DNA of 47,498 nucleotides, taken from contig CAKSUM010000021.1 in assembly GCA_934501535.1 (NCBI GenBank), positions 1-47,498 on the forward strand, in the 5' to 3' direction. Shown piece by piece: positions 24,293-32,287 of this stretch; position 1 is the first letter of the stretch; every line of letters starts with the position of its first letter. The notes under the pieces are model-generated. The model searched no databases, had not been told where the DNA came from, and saw only the letters and a program-made list of their open reading frames with translations. Source of the stretch: an uncultured Clostridia bacterium (lineage in GTDB: Bacteria; Bacillota; Clostridia; UBA1381). The position numbers were made by a program, and so were the translations under genes.

Positions 24293-24607
24293 ATGGTTGA
24301 TTTACTTGAGGCACTGACGATATTCTGTTTTGGTCTTTCGTGGCCTATTTCAATAAGAAAGTCGATAGTGTCAAGGACGGCAAAGGGAAAAAGTCTTTTC
24401 TTTGAGGTATTTTTGCTCATAGGCTATGCCTGCGGAATTGCAAGGAAAATAATACAAGTCAATGATGGAAGCAGCGGCTTTCTGTTTTATCTGAGCTTTT
24501 TCTTCTATGTGCTGAATTTTATTGAAATATCAATTGATGTGGCACTGTATTTCAGAAATAAAAAGCTTGATGAACTGGCTGACTTGGCGGCTGCAAAACG
24601 CGCATAA
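24293..24607 (+). CDS. Small PQ-loop/SemiSWEET-like membrane protein
   Basis: The 104-residue protein has three likely membrane helices (about 3-22, 36-54, 63-88). The first is followed by WPISIRKSIVSRTAKGKSLF, which recalls the PQ-loop of SemiSWEET-type proteins. Whether it transports anything is unknown. It lies between the fumarate reductase flavoprotein and Rex in the same direction, with 24- and 26-base gaps. It is the only membrane protein in the operon, so it is a candidate for a dicarboxylate-related or anchoring role; that is speculation. Confidence 0.65.
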   Translation: MVDLLEALTIFCFGLSWPISIRKSIVSRTAKGKSLFFEVFLLIGYACGIARKIIQVNDGSSGFLFYLSFFFYVLNFIEISIDVALYFRNKKLDELADLAAAKRA

Positions 24608-24633
24608 GCATCGGCGGTGCGGTAGGAGGTTTT

Positions 24634-25248
24634 ATGAAACAGATTGAGGTATCACGTGCGGCGATGGGACGTATTCCTACTTATTTAGAGTATCTGAAAA
24701 GCATCGCACATAATACTGAGAATATTTCAGCGACCGGTCTTGCCGGGGCGCTCGGCATGGGCGAGGTTCAGGTCCGCAAGGATTTGGCGTCGGTCAGCGG
24801 TGCCGGCAGACCGAAAACCGGCTATAACGTAAAAGAACTGATAGGCGCGCTTGAGAGCTTTCTTTGTGATGATAAATCCGGTAGCGTGGTAATCATAGGT
24901 GCCGGAAAATTGGGCCGCGCATTGCTTGATTATGCCGGATTTAAGGATTACGGTCTTGAAATTACGGCGGCATTTGATATTGCGGTCGGTGACGGCAAAA
25001 AAAGCGAATGCGGCAAACCGATATATCCGATGGAATATTTTTCGGAGTTTTGCAGAAAAAATGATGTTAAAATCGGGATTATAACGGTTCCGAAGCATGC
25101 CGCACAGCAGGTATGCGACCTGCTTGTACAAAACGGAATAAAGGCTGTGTGGTGTTTTGCCGCATGCGCCCTTTCCGTGCCCGATGATGTTGTTATTCAG
25201 TATGAAAACATGGCTCTTTCACTGGCGTATCTTAACAAAAGAATTTAA
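24634..25248 (+). CDS. rex: Redox-sensing transcriptional repressor Rex
   Basis: The 204-residue protein has the Rex layout: an N-terminal winged helix (RIPTYLEYLKSI, GLAGALGMGEVQVRKDLASV, then SGAGRPKTGY) and a Rossmann domain with VIIGAGKLGRALLDY (about 86-100) that binds NADH or NAD+. A C-terminal domain-swapped helix follows. Rex releases DNA when NADH is high and so controls fermentation genes in clostridia. It is encoded at the end of the NADH-consuming operon, which suggests feedback control. A candidate operator overlaps the promoter at 12339. The ribosome site is AGGAGG before the ATG. Confidence 0.95.
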   Translation: MKQIEVSRAAMGRIPTYLEYLKSIAHNTENISATGLAGALGMGEVQVRKDLASVSGAGRPKTGYNVKELIGALESFLCDDKSGSVVIIGAGKLGRALLDYAGFKDYGLEITAAFDIAVGDGKKSECGKPIYPMEYFSEFCRKNDVKIGIITVPKHAAQQVCDLLVQNGIKAVWCFAACALSVPDDVVIQYENMALSLAYLNKRI

Positions 25249-25250
25249 AA

Positions 25251-25272
25251 ATGCAGCCGTATTTATGCTGCA
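25251..25272 (+). other. Hairpin in front of the SGNH hydrolase ribosome site
   Basis: atgcagc and gctgcat pair around about seven bases directly before the GGAGGG ribosome site at 25274-25279. There is no T run. It may tune translation or read-through from rex. Confidence 0.4.
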
Positions 25273-25285
25273 TGGAGGGATAAAT

Positions 25286-25939
25286 ATGATATTTGATAAT
25301 TATGACAGGATAGTTTTTGCCGGCGATTCGGTGACCGATATGGGCAGTGTTCAACCGGTGGGCGAAGGACTTTTTGACAATCTGGGACACAGCTATGTTC
25401 GTGTTATCGAGAATTTTCTTGTTGCGTGTTATCCGGAGTTGAATATTCGTGTGACAAATTCCGGTACTTCCGGCAATACGTCGCGCGATTTGCTGGAGCG
25501 CTTTGACAGAGATGTGGTTGATTTAAAACCCAACTGGGTGTCAATCTGCATCGGTATTAATGATGTATGGCGTCAGTTTGATACGCCGGCGCTTACAGAC
25601 GCATGTGTTTTGCCAGATGAGTATGAAAAAAATCTCGAAACGATGATTTTAAAGGTAAAGGACAGCGTGAAGGGCATATTTATACTTTCGCCGTATTATA
25701 TGGAACCGAACCGAAACGATATGATGCGTGCAAGAATGGACGAATATGTTGCAATCTGCGAAAAGCTTGCTGAAAAATACGGCTGTAAATTTGTTAATTT
25801 TCAGCAGATGTATGAAAATTTCTTAAAAATCCGTCATTCATCGTGCATTGCGTGGGACAGAGTTCACCCTAATCAAATGGGCGCAACATTGATGGCACGT
25901 GAATTTTTGAAGAAATGTGATTTTGATTTCACAAAATAA
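25286..25939 (+). CDS. SGNH/GDSL-family hydrolase
   Basis: The 217-residue protein has the SGNH blocks in order: FAGDSVTDMG (block I, catalytic Ser), NSGTSGNTSRDLLERF (block II), CIGINDVW (block III, GxND) and WDRVHPNQMG (block V, DxxH with catalytic Asp and His). It lacks a signal peptide, so it probably removes acyl or acetyl groups inside the cell. I chose the ATG at 25286, after GGAGGG; longer frames run back into rex. It is the last gene of the operon, ended by a strong terminator. Confidence 0.92.
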   Translation: MIFDNYDRIVFAGDSVTDMGSVQPVGEGLFDNLGHSYVRVIENFLVACYPELNIRVTNSGTSGNTSRDLLERFDRDVVDLKPNWVSICIGINDVWRQFDTPALTDACVLPDEYEKNLETMILKVKDSVKGIFILSPYYMEPNRNDMMRARMDEYVAICEKLAEKYGCKFVNFQQMYENFLKIRHSSCIAWDRVHPNQMGATLMAREFLKKCDFDFTK

Positions 25940-25988
25940 AATGAAGCATACTTTAATGTTCGGACTGAAATAAATTTTACGAAAATTT

Positions 25989-26022
25989 AAAGGGACTGTA
26001 AATGTATTTACAGTCCCTTTTT
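25989..26022. terminator. Strong bidirectional terminator
   Basis: aaagggactgtaaat (25989-26003) and atttacagtcccttt (26006-26020) are perfectly complementary, and T runs occur on both strands. It closes the long operon and can also end RNase R transcription from the other side. Confidence 0.9.
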
Positions 26023-26210
26023 ACATAGAGAAAACCATACGCTGTGCGAGTGGATAGTTATTACATGCATGAGAAATATGCGGTTGCTGCAGAGCTGTCC
26101 GAACATAAATGAAATATCCGTCCGCACGGCGTGCAGTTATTTGTCGGATTTGTCCGTAATCCGATTGTGGCGTGCGTATTATAGGGCACAGCGTGTATAT
26201 GTTAAATGGG

Positions 26211-28388
26211 TTAATGTTTTTGCCGCCGCATGTGCGGCTTTTTGCGCAGAAAAGATTTTTTTCCTGCCCGGGCTGCTGAATTTGACGGAGAATGTTTGCG
26301 CTTTTTCGGCTTGCTTCCCGACAGAATGAAGTCAATCTGCCGCATTTGCATATCGGCGCGCACAACCTGAATATCGATACGGTCGCCGATACGGAAAGTC
26401 TTTCCGTGACGCTTGCCGACGATACAGCGTGATTTTTCGTCATATTCGTAGTAGTCTCCGTTGATGGTTTCAAGACGAATCATACCCTCGACGGTATTTT
26501 CAAGCTCAGCAAAAATCCCGAAATTCGTAACACCGGAAATAACGGCGGAAAATTCACAACCGATATAGTCGCGGATATAAGCCGTCTTGAAAAGGTCGGA
26601 AACGGAACGCTCACACAGCTCTGCCGAACGCTCGGTTTCGCTTGAATGTTCCGCTGCGTCTTTGACAAATTCGCCGTAGCGGGATAAATCCTTGCCGGCT
26701 AAAAAAGCCTTTAAAATACGGTGAACGGTGAGGTCGGGATAGCGGCGTATCGGGGAGGTGAAGTGGCAGTAATATTTTGCCGCCAGACCGAAATGCCCGG
26801 TACATTCGGGCTTATACTCCGCCTTCATAAGCGAGCGCAGCATGTATGTCGCTATCATTGTTTCATTGTCGGTGCCTTCGATTTTCGTAAGAATTTGCTG
26901 CAAATCTTTGGGGTAAATATCTTTGCCCTTCATTACGTAGCCGAAACCGCCTATAAATTTTCGGAAGCTGTCTGTTTTTTCTGCGTCGGGCTGCTCGTGC
27001 ACACGGTAAACGAACGGAATATCCGACCAGAATGCAAATTCTGCAACCGTTTCATTTGCAATCAGCATAAATTCCTCAATAAGTTTATGCGCGCTGTTTC
27101 GCACTTCTTTTTCTATTGTTTCCGGCATGCCGTTTTCGCCGAGAATGATTTTCGGCTCGGGAAAGTCAAAGTTTATGCTGCCGCGCTCTTTGCGCCGCTT
27201 TTGCAAAAGCAGGGAAAGCTTATGCATATTCAGCAAATCAGCAGCTATGTGACGGTATTTTTCGGATAATTCGGTATCGCCCTCCAGAATTTTTGCTACA
27301 TTACTATATGTCATTCTTTCACAGGAACATATAACGCCTTTTTCAATTGAATGATTTATTACATTGCCGGAGAATTTGTCAATTTCCATGATAACGGAGA
27401 GCGTAAGTCTGTCCTCGTGCGGATTAAGACTGCACAGCCCGTTGGAAAGACGTGCGGGAAGCATGGGTATAACTCTGTCGGTGAGGTAGACGCTCGTGCC
27501 GCGTGCGAATGCCTCGCGGTCAAGGCATGAGCCTTCTGTCACGTAGTGCGTTACGTCGGCAATATGAACACCAAGCTCATAATTTCCGTTTGCAAGTATT
27601 TTTAACGAAACCGCGTCATCAAAATCACGCGCGTCATCGCCGTCTATGGTAAATACGGTGTCACGGCGAAAATCCCGCCTGCCGATGTAATCCGAGTCTG
27701 AAAGTCTGTCGGGAAATTTTTGCGTTTCGGCGATAACCGCATCGTCAAAGTCCGTACGTATGCCGTTTTCGATTATGATTGCATCCGTAAGTGTTTTTAA
27801 ATCACGGCTGTTTCCCAAGACTGCGGTGACTTCGCCGTAGACTGCGCCGTTTTGTTTAAACTCCGTCAGCGAGAGAAGTACACGGTCGCCTATTTTTGCT
27901 CCTCCCGTATCGGTGAGCTTTACGGGAAAGGGCATGCGCGGATTGTCCGGCTGTGCGGTGAAATCATCGGTCAGTACGGCACTTACGGGATTTTTTGCGC
28001 GTTCCGTTACCGACACTACCTTTCCCTCGCTGCGTCCGTGCGGACGGCTTGTGATTTTTACGAGAACTCTGTCGCCGTCGATTGCGGTGTTAAGACTGTT
28101 TGCCGGAATAAAAATGTCACTGTCCGAGCCGTCGCAGGAGGCAAAACCGAATCCGCCGCGCGGATTTATGCGCAGTATACCGGTAAACATGTTGTTTTTC
28201 TCGCATAATGCGTATCTTTTCCGTTTTGAACAAAATATTCTGCCCTCCGAAATAAGCTCGTTAAGAATTGCCTGAAGTTCCGGCAGGTCATTCTGCGGAA
28301 CATCGAGAACAGCTGCCATTTCCTCAAAAGTAAGCGGAATATAGGCGCTGTCCGACATATATAAGTATATTTTTTCTTTTCTTTCCAT
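26211..28388 (-). CDS. rnr: Ribonuclease R
   Basis: The 725-residue protein has the RNase R order: an N-terminal helix-turn-helix-like part, cold-shock domains (GILRINPRGGFGF near residue 70), the RNB catalytic domain with IDGDDARDFDDAVS (four Asp that bind Mg2+, about 245-260), an S1 domain, and a very basic tail (KPKKRKHSPSN onward). It degrades structured RNA 3' to 5' and works with tmRNA. The ATG at 28388 follows GGGAG. It is divergent from secD. Gene length and motifs are complete. Confidence 0.95.
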   Translation of the reverse strand: MERKEKIYLYMSDSAYIPLTFEEMAAVLDVPQNDLPELQAILNELISEGRIFCSKRKRYALCEKNNMFTGILRINPRGGFGFASCDGSDSDIFIPANSLNTAIDGDRVLVKITSRPHGRSEGKVVSVTERAKNPVSAVLTDDFTAQPDNPRMPFPVKLTDTGGAKIGDRVLLSLTEFKQNGAVYGEVTAVLGNSRDLKTLTDAIIIENGIRTDFDDAVIAETQKFPDRLSDSDYIGRRDFRRDTVFTIDGDDARDFDDAVSLKILANGNYELGVHIADVTHYVTEGSCLDREAFARGTSVYLTDRVIPMLPARLSNGLCSLNPHEDRLTLSVIMEIDKFSGNVINHSIEKGVICSCERMTYSNVAKILEGDTELSEKYRHIAADLLNMHKLSLLLQKRRKERGSINFDFPEPKIILGENGMPETIEKEVRNSAHKLIEEFMLIANETVAEFAFWSDIPFVYRVHEQPDAEKTDSFRKFIGGFGYVMKGKDIYPKDLQQILTKIEGTDNETMIATYMLRSLMKAEYKPECTGHFGLAAKYYCHFTSPIRRYPDLTVHRILKAFLAGKDLSRYGEFVKDAAEHSSETERSAELCERSVSDLFKTAYIRDYIGCEFSAVISGVTNFGIFAELENTVEGMIRLETINGDYYEYDEKSRCIVGKRHGKTFRIGDRIDIQVVRADMQMRQIDFILSGSKPKKRKHSPSNSAARAGKKSFLRKKPHMRRQKH

Positions 28389-28481
28389 AATTAAATCTCC
28401 CTGTTATGCTACTATTGTACAATATTTTTGTCAATTCATCAATAGTTATGACTAAAAAAATAAAATATTATCAATAAAATA

Positions 28482-28510
28482 TTGACTAATCTGCAAAAAA
28501 GTTATATAAT
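28482..28510 (+). promoter_or_regulatory. Sigma-A promoter for secD-secF
   Basis: TTGACT (28482-28487) and TATAAT (28505-28510) with 17-base spacing, 42 bases ahead of the secD start. A divergent TTGACA for rnr lies at about 28429-28434 on the minus strand. Confidence 0.8.
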
Positions 28511-28552
28511 ATACAGGTATGTTAGTTTTTACAATGAAAGGAAGGACAAACT

Positions 28553-29821
28553 ATGAAAAAGAAAAGCGTTCTGATGCTTATACTCGTTCTCATCGTAGCT
28601 ATTGCGCTTAATCTTGTGGCATTTATCGGTTTCGATATTTCCGGATTTAAGTACGGCGGTATCTTCGATGAAAACAGAGGTATCAGAAAAGGTATTGACT
28701 TGGCGGGAGGTTCTGTAATTACATTCCAGTCAAGCAAGCAAAATCCGACAGATGCGGAAATGGATATTGTTGAGGCAATTTTCAATGCGCGTCTTACAAA
28801 TGCAGGTTACACCGAAGCAAGAATTTCAAGAGGTAATGAAGGACAGATTACCGTAGAAATTCCGTCTGTAACCAACACTGATGAGGCAGCAAGCCTGCTT
28901 GGCTCAACGGCAAAGCTTACATTCCAAGACGCTGACGGAAACGTTGTTCTGGACGGTGCGACGGATATTAAGGGCGCAGAATATAAGTACGGACAGACTT
29001 CAAATACGGCGTCTGCAAGCCAGGCATACGTTCAGCTGACACTCACACAGGAAGCTGTTTCAAAATTTGCCGAGGCAACAAAGACTGCCGCTGCACGTTC
29101 TGACGGAAAGAATTATATTTCCATTGTTATGGATGACAATATAATTTCCAGCCCGTCGGTTAAACAGGAAATTAACTCCGAAACATGTATTATCGAGGGT
29201 AACTTCACTCCCGAAACGGCACAGGAGCTTGCAAACCAGATTAAATCCGGTCAGCTGCCGTTTGAACTTAACGTAATTTCAAAGGAAACCATCGGCGCCG
29301 AACTCGGTGCGGACGCACTTCCTACTTCAATGATGGCGGCAGGTATCGGCATTATCATTATTATGCTGTTCATGATAATCATGTACAGAATGTCCGGTCT
29401 GCTTGCATCAATCGCTATGGCGGTATATGTAGGACTTATTTCGCTTATTCTCGGTCTTTTGAGAGTAAACCTGAGCCTTTCCGGTATCGCAGGTATCATA
29501 ACCTCACTGGGTATGGCGGTTGACGCGAACGTTATCATATTTGAGAGAATGAAAGAAGAACTCAAACTCGGCAAGTCTGTAAAGGCTGCGGTTGATTCGG
29601 GATTCCATAAGGCATTTTCGGCAATTCTGGACTCCAACGTTACAACAATTATATCCTGTGTTGTCCTGTACCTGTCGGGTATCGGTACTATCAGAGGTTT
29701 TGCCGTAACTCTGGGTCTGGGCGTTGTTATCAGTATGTTCACGGCAATTACGGTTACAAGATTCCTCTTGAAACAGCTTGTAAATCTTAATATTAAGAAC
29801 CGCAAGATGTTCTGTGCGTAA
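28553..29821 (+). CDS. secD: Protein translocase subunit SecD
   Basis: The 422-residue protein has a first membrane helix (8-28), then the GIDLAGGSVITFQ motif (the LDLxGG block of SecD), a periplasm-type P1 domain, and five further helices from about residue 255. The helices include the SLGMAVDANVIIFERMKEE block shared by SecD/SecF and RND proteins. With SecF it uses the ion gradient to pull exported proteins out of SecYEG. It is shorter than E. coli SecD, as usual for Firmicutes. The ribosome site is AAAGGAAGG; secF follows after 18 bases. Confidence 0.95.
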   Translation: MKKKSVLMLILVLIVAIALNLVAFIGFDISGFKYGGIFDENRGIRKGIDLAGGSVITFQSSKQNPTDAEMDIVEAIFNARLTNAGYTEARISRGNEGQITVEIPSVTNTDEAASLLGSTAKLTFQDADGNVVLDGATDIKGAEYKYGQTSNTASASQAYVQLTLTQEAVSKFAEATKTAAARSDGKNYISIVMDDNIISSPSVKQEINSETCIIEGNFTPETAQELANQIKSGQLPFELNVISKETIGAELGADALPTSMMAAGIGIIIIMLFMIIMYRMSGLLASIAMAVYVGLISLILGLLRVNLSLSGIAGIITSLGMAVDANVIIFERMKEELKLGKSVKAAVDSGFHKAFSAILDSNVTTIISCVVLYLSGIGTIRGFAVTLGLGVVISMFTAITVTRFLLKQLVNLNIKNRKMFCA

Positions 29822-29839
29822 TTAAGGAGGGTGTGTTAA

Positions 29840-30733
29840 ATGAAAAATTTTAAATTTACAGAAAACAGAATTAAATTTCTGCTGCTGCCTATCCTTATTT
29901 GCATAGCAGGTTTGGTAATGCTTTTCGTACGCGGTTTCAACTACGATACGGAATTTGTTGGCGGTATCAGAATGCAGGTAAATATCGGTTCTGAGTTTGA
30001 TAACCAAGAGGTTGCAAAGCTGGTAACCGATGTTGCAGGAGAGGTTGCGGCTCCGGTTGTGCAAACAATCGGTAACGGTACGCAGGCAACAATTAAGATG
30101 TCCGAGCTGGACGAAGAAACCAAAACCAAGCTGACAGACGCTATTAAGGAAAAGTACGGCGAAGATGCAATAATGTCGCTGAACTCCGCTTCGGCAAGCT
30201 TTGGTACTCAGGTTCAGAGAAAGACGCTGATTTATACAATTATTGCTATTTTGTGCATACTTGCATATATTGCGGTAAGATTTGAAGTGAAGAGCGCGAT
30301 TATGTCGGTTATCGCTCTTGCTATCAACATACTTGTTATGATTGCGGTATATCTTATTACCTATACTCCGCTTAACACAACATTTATCGCTGCAATGCTT
30401 ACGGTTGTAGGATATTCAATTAACAACACAATAGTAGTGTTTGACAGAATACGTGAAAATATGCGCGGATTTAATGCGAAAAAGGGTGACACTGTTGCCG
30501 CAACCGTTGACAGAAGTATTTCAGAGTCAATGGGCAGAACATTAAATACCACAATTACTACGCTGATTACAATTATCTTGCTTTACATCTTCGGTGTAAA
30601 CTCAATTAAGGGATTTGCATTCCCGCTGATTATCGGTGTATTGATTGGTGCATATACTTCAATCTTTATTGCAAGTCCGTTCTGGGCTGTTTGGAAACAG
30701 TCTGAGGTTGACGCTAAGCAGAAGAGAAAGTAA
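29840..30733 (+). CDS. secF: Protein translocase subunit SecF
   Basis: The 297-residue protein has an initial helix (about 13-32), the short SecF extracellular region with YDTEFVGGIRMQV (the GxDFxGG-like block), and five helices in the second half including GYSINNTIVVFDRIREN, the SecF hallmark. It pairs with SecD, encoded 18 bases upstream. The ribosome site AAGGAGGGTG is strong. A terminator follows 36 bases past the stop. Confidence 0.95.
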   Translation: MKNFKFTENRIKFLLLPILICIAGLVMLFVRGFNYDTEFVGGIRMQVNIGSEFDNQEVAKLVTDVAGEVAAPVVQTIGNGTQATIKMSELDEETKTKLTDAIKEKYGEDAIMSLNSASASFGTQVQRKTLIYTIIAILCILAYIAVRFEVKSAIMSVIALAINILVMIAVYLITYTPLNTTFIAAMLTVVGYSINNTIVVFDRIRENMRGFNAKKGDTVAATVDRSISESMGRTLNTTITTLITIILLYIFGVNSIKGFAFPLIIGVLIGAYTSIFIASPFWAVWKQSEVDAKQKRK

Positions 30734-30768
30734 TGAAAAACTCCGGATAGGGAGTATAGCTTAAAATG

Positions 30769-30801
30769 AAAAAGAGCAATTGTTTATGATTGCTCTTTTT
30801 T
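30769..30801 (+). terminator. Intrinsic terminator after secF
   Basis: aaaaagagcaat (30769-30780) pairs with attgctcttttt (30789-30800) around an eight-base loop, ending in a T run. Confidence 0.9.
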
Positions 30802-30840
30802 GATATTAAGTATTATTTTCGGATAGGAATGTAAAGTCAA

Positions 30841-31010
30841 TTACAGCTTAATCCAAAATCGTTTGACTGTTATATTCTCATCAGGGTCATATAACTCGTT
30901 TTCAAGCACGCCGCCGTTTTTCAGAATAACTTTTTCTGAGGCAAGATTATCATTGAATTTTAGTATATTTCTTTCTTTTTCTGTTTTGAATAAGGCAATC
31001 CGCGCAAGAT
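30841..31010 (-). pseudogene. Remnant of a GNAT-type acetyltransferase, C-terminal end only
   Basis: The minus strand is open from a stop at about 31011 to TAA at 30841-30843. It encodes a tail typical of GNAT proteins: NLASEKVILKNGGVLENEL, a short loop and KRFWIKL at the end. There is no start codon or acetyl-CoA site, since the rest of the gene is gone. It lies 15 bases downstream of an intact GNAT gene, so the two were possibly neighbours before deletion. Confidence 0.65.
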
Positions 31011-31025
31011 GACATCAAAGCTGCA

Positions 31026-31517
31026 TTATGAAAGTTCTTTCATATAAAACTTATTCATTGTGCTGTGAAGAACAAATGCCGGGCGATAGATTTCCCTAAA
31101 TCCGATTTTTTCATATAACCGTACAGCGGCTTTCAAATCCGAATGAGTTTCAAGATACAATTTTCTGTAATCCTTCTCTCTTGCAAACTCCTCTGCCGCT
31201 TTCATTAACATTGTTCCAAGTCCTTTTCCCTTTGCGGCATCGGTTAAATAGAGTTTTTGTATCTCGGCGCAGCAATCAATGTTTTCAAATTCCGCAACAC
31301 CTGCGCCGCCTAAAATTTGCCCGTTACCGTCCTCCGCAATAAAGTATGCTCTTTTTTCGGGCAATGCCAAATAATATTTGCTTAAACAATCCAGTTCGGG
31401 GTCAAAATAGGCAGTTCCCGGAATATCAAGATTAAACTTCTTCAGATTTGTTCTTATGATTTCTGCAATTACAGAATTATCTGCATCTGTGATTTTACGT
31501 ATTTTGATTTTGTCCAT
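31026..31517 (-). CDS. GNAT-family N-acetyltransferase
   Basis: The 163-residue protein has the GNAT fold: ILGGAGVAEF (strand 4), IQKLYLTDAAKGKGLGTMLM (motif A, acetyl-CoA loop) and LYEKIGFREI (motif B). It transfers an acetyl group to an unknown amine. It follows the truncated DUF554 gene by 18 bases on the same strand and may be read from that gene's promoter. Confidence 0.9.
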   Translation of the reverse strand: MDKIKIRKITDADNSVIAEIIRTNLKKFNLDIPGTAYFDPELDCLSKYYLALPEKRAYFIAEDGNGQILGGAGVAEFENIDCCAEIQKLYLTDAAKGKGLGTMLMKAAEEFAREKDYRKLYLETHSDLKAAVRLYEKIGFREIYRPAFVLHSTMNKFYMKELS

Positions 31518-31535
31518 AATGTAACACTCATTCCG

Positions 31536-32057
31536 TCAAAAATTCCATGGCAGATATGCTGCCAAAACAGCAGGCAAAACAGCCGGAAGCATATTCGCTA
31601 CCTTGATTTTTTTGCCCCAGACCAAATTTACTCCGATACAGAAAATTAAAACAGAGCCGATTAGGGACAAGTATGCGACGGCGGTTTCTGTCATAACCGG
31701 TGATATCAGCCGTGCAAACAGGGTTATACAACCCTCAAAGACAAACACGGGAATTGCGGAAAAAGCGCAGCCTTTTCCCATAGATGATGTCATAACCGCG
31801 ATGATTATAAAATCCAAAACCGATTTCACCGCAAGCGTCGAATAATCGTTTAAAAGCCCGTCCTGTATAGCTCCGACTATAGCCATTGCTCCTATCGACA
31901 CTGTCAGCGAGGCGGTTACAAATGCGTTTACAAATCCGTCATCGCCGCTGTTTCCGGTTTTCTTTTTCAGCCACTCTCCGAATTGTTCAAATCTTTTTTC
32001 AATACAAAGCAGTTCGCCGATTATTGTCCCTATCGCGATGCACAACACAACGAACAT
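31536..32057 (-). pseudogene. DUF554 membrane protein, truncated at the N-terminus
   Basis: The 173-residue frame matches the inner and C-terminal part of DUF554 proteins: AIGTIIGELLCIEKRFEQFG, then VNAFVTASLTVSIGAMAIVGAIQDG, then several helices. Full-length members are about 230 residues; here the first helices are missing. Nothing upstream encodes them and no ribosome site precedes the ATG. A good promoter lies directly upstream (32091-32119), so the 5' end was probably deleted with the promoter fused close by. A functional short form is not excluded. Confidence 0.65.
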
Positions 32058-32090
32058 TGATTTGCCGCTTGAAATTTTCGTATTTTGTTC

Positions 32091-32119
32091 ATTATATCAC
32101 AAATACAGTGATTTTGCAA
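32091..32119 (-). promoter_or_regulatory. Minus-strand sigma-A promoter for the DUF554/GNAT genes
   Basis: On the minus strand TTGCAA (32119-32114) and TATAAT (32096-32091) are 17 bases apart and read towards the truncated DUF554 gene. Confidence 0.6.
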
Positions 32120-32180
32120 CCGTTTTTCGCCGCACAAAGATGCCCCGGGCGGTAATGCCTGTGCTTAAAATGCCGATGCA

Positions 32181-32239
32181 CGCGGCATAATCCAGCGGTT
32201 TACGGGTAAAAAAATATCCCGCGGCATAATCCGGCGGTT
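32181..32239. repeat. Direct repeat of 20 bases at the symporter terminator
   Basis: cgcggcataatccagcggtt (32181-32200) recurs at 32220-32239 with one change (a to g). The second copy forms part of the terminator stem of the symporter gene. Confidence 0.75.
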
Positions 32240-32261
32240 ATGCCGGAATACATCACGGGAT
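32207..32261 (-). terminator. Intrinsic terminator of the symporter gene
   Basis: Read on the minus strand, ATCCCG pairs with CGGGAT (32261-32256 with 32221-32216), and an inner CGGCATAA pairs with TTATGCCG (32245-32238 with 32229-32222). A seven-T run follows (32212-32206). Confidence 0.85.
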
Positions 32262-32287
32262 AAATTCGGTTTAAAAACTGTCTGTAA

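Noticed and set aside
32181..32239. Repeat pair as a possible CRISPR or tandem array
   Set aside because: Only two copies exist, and the second is used in a terminator stem; no third copy or spacer-like order.
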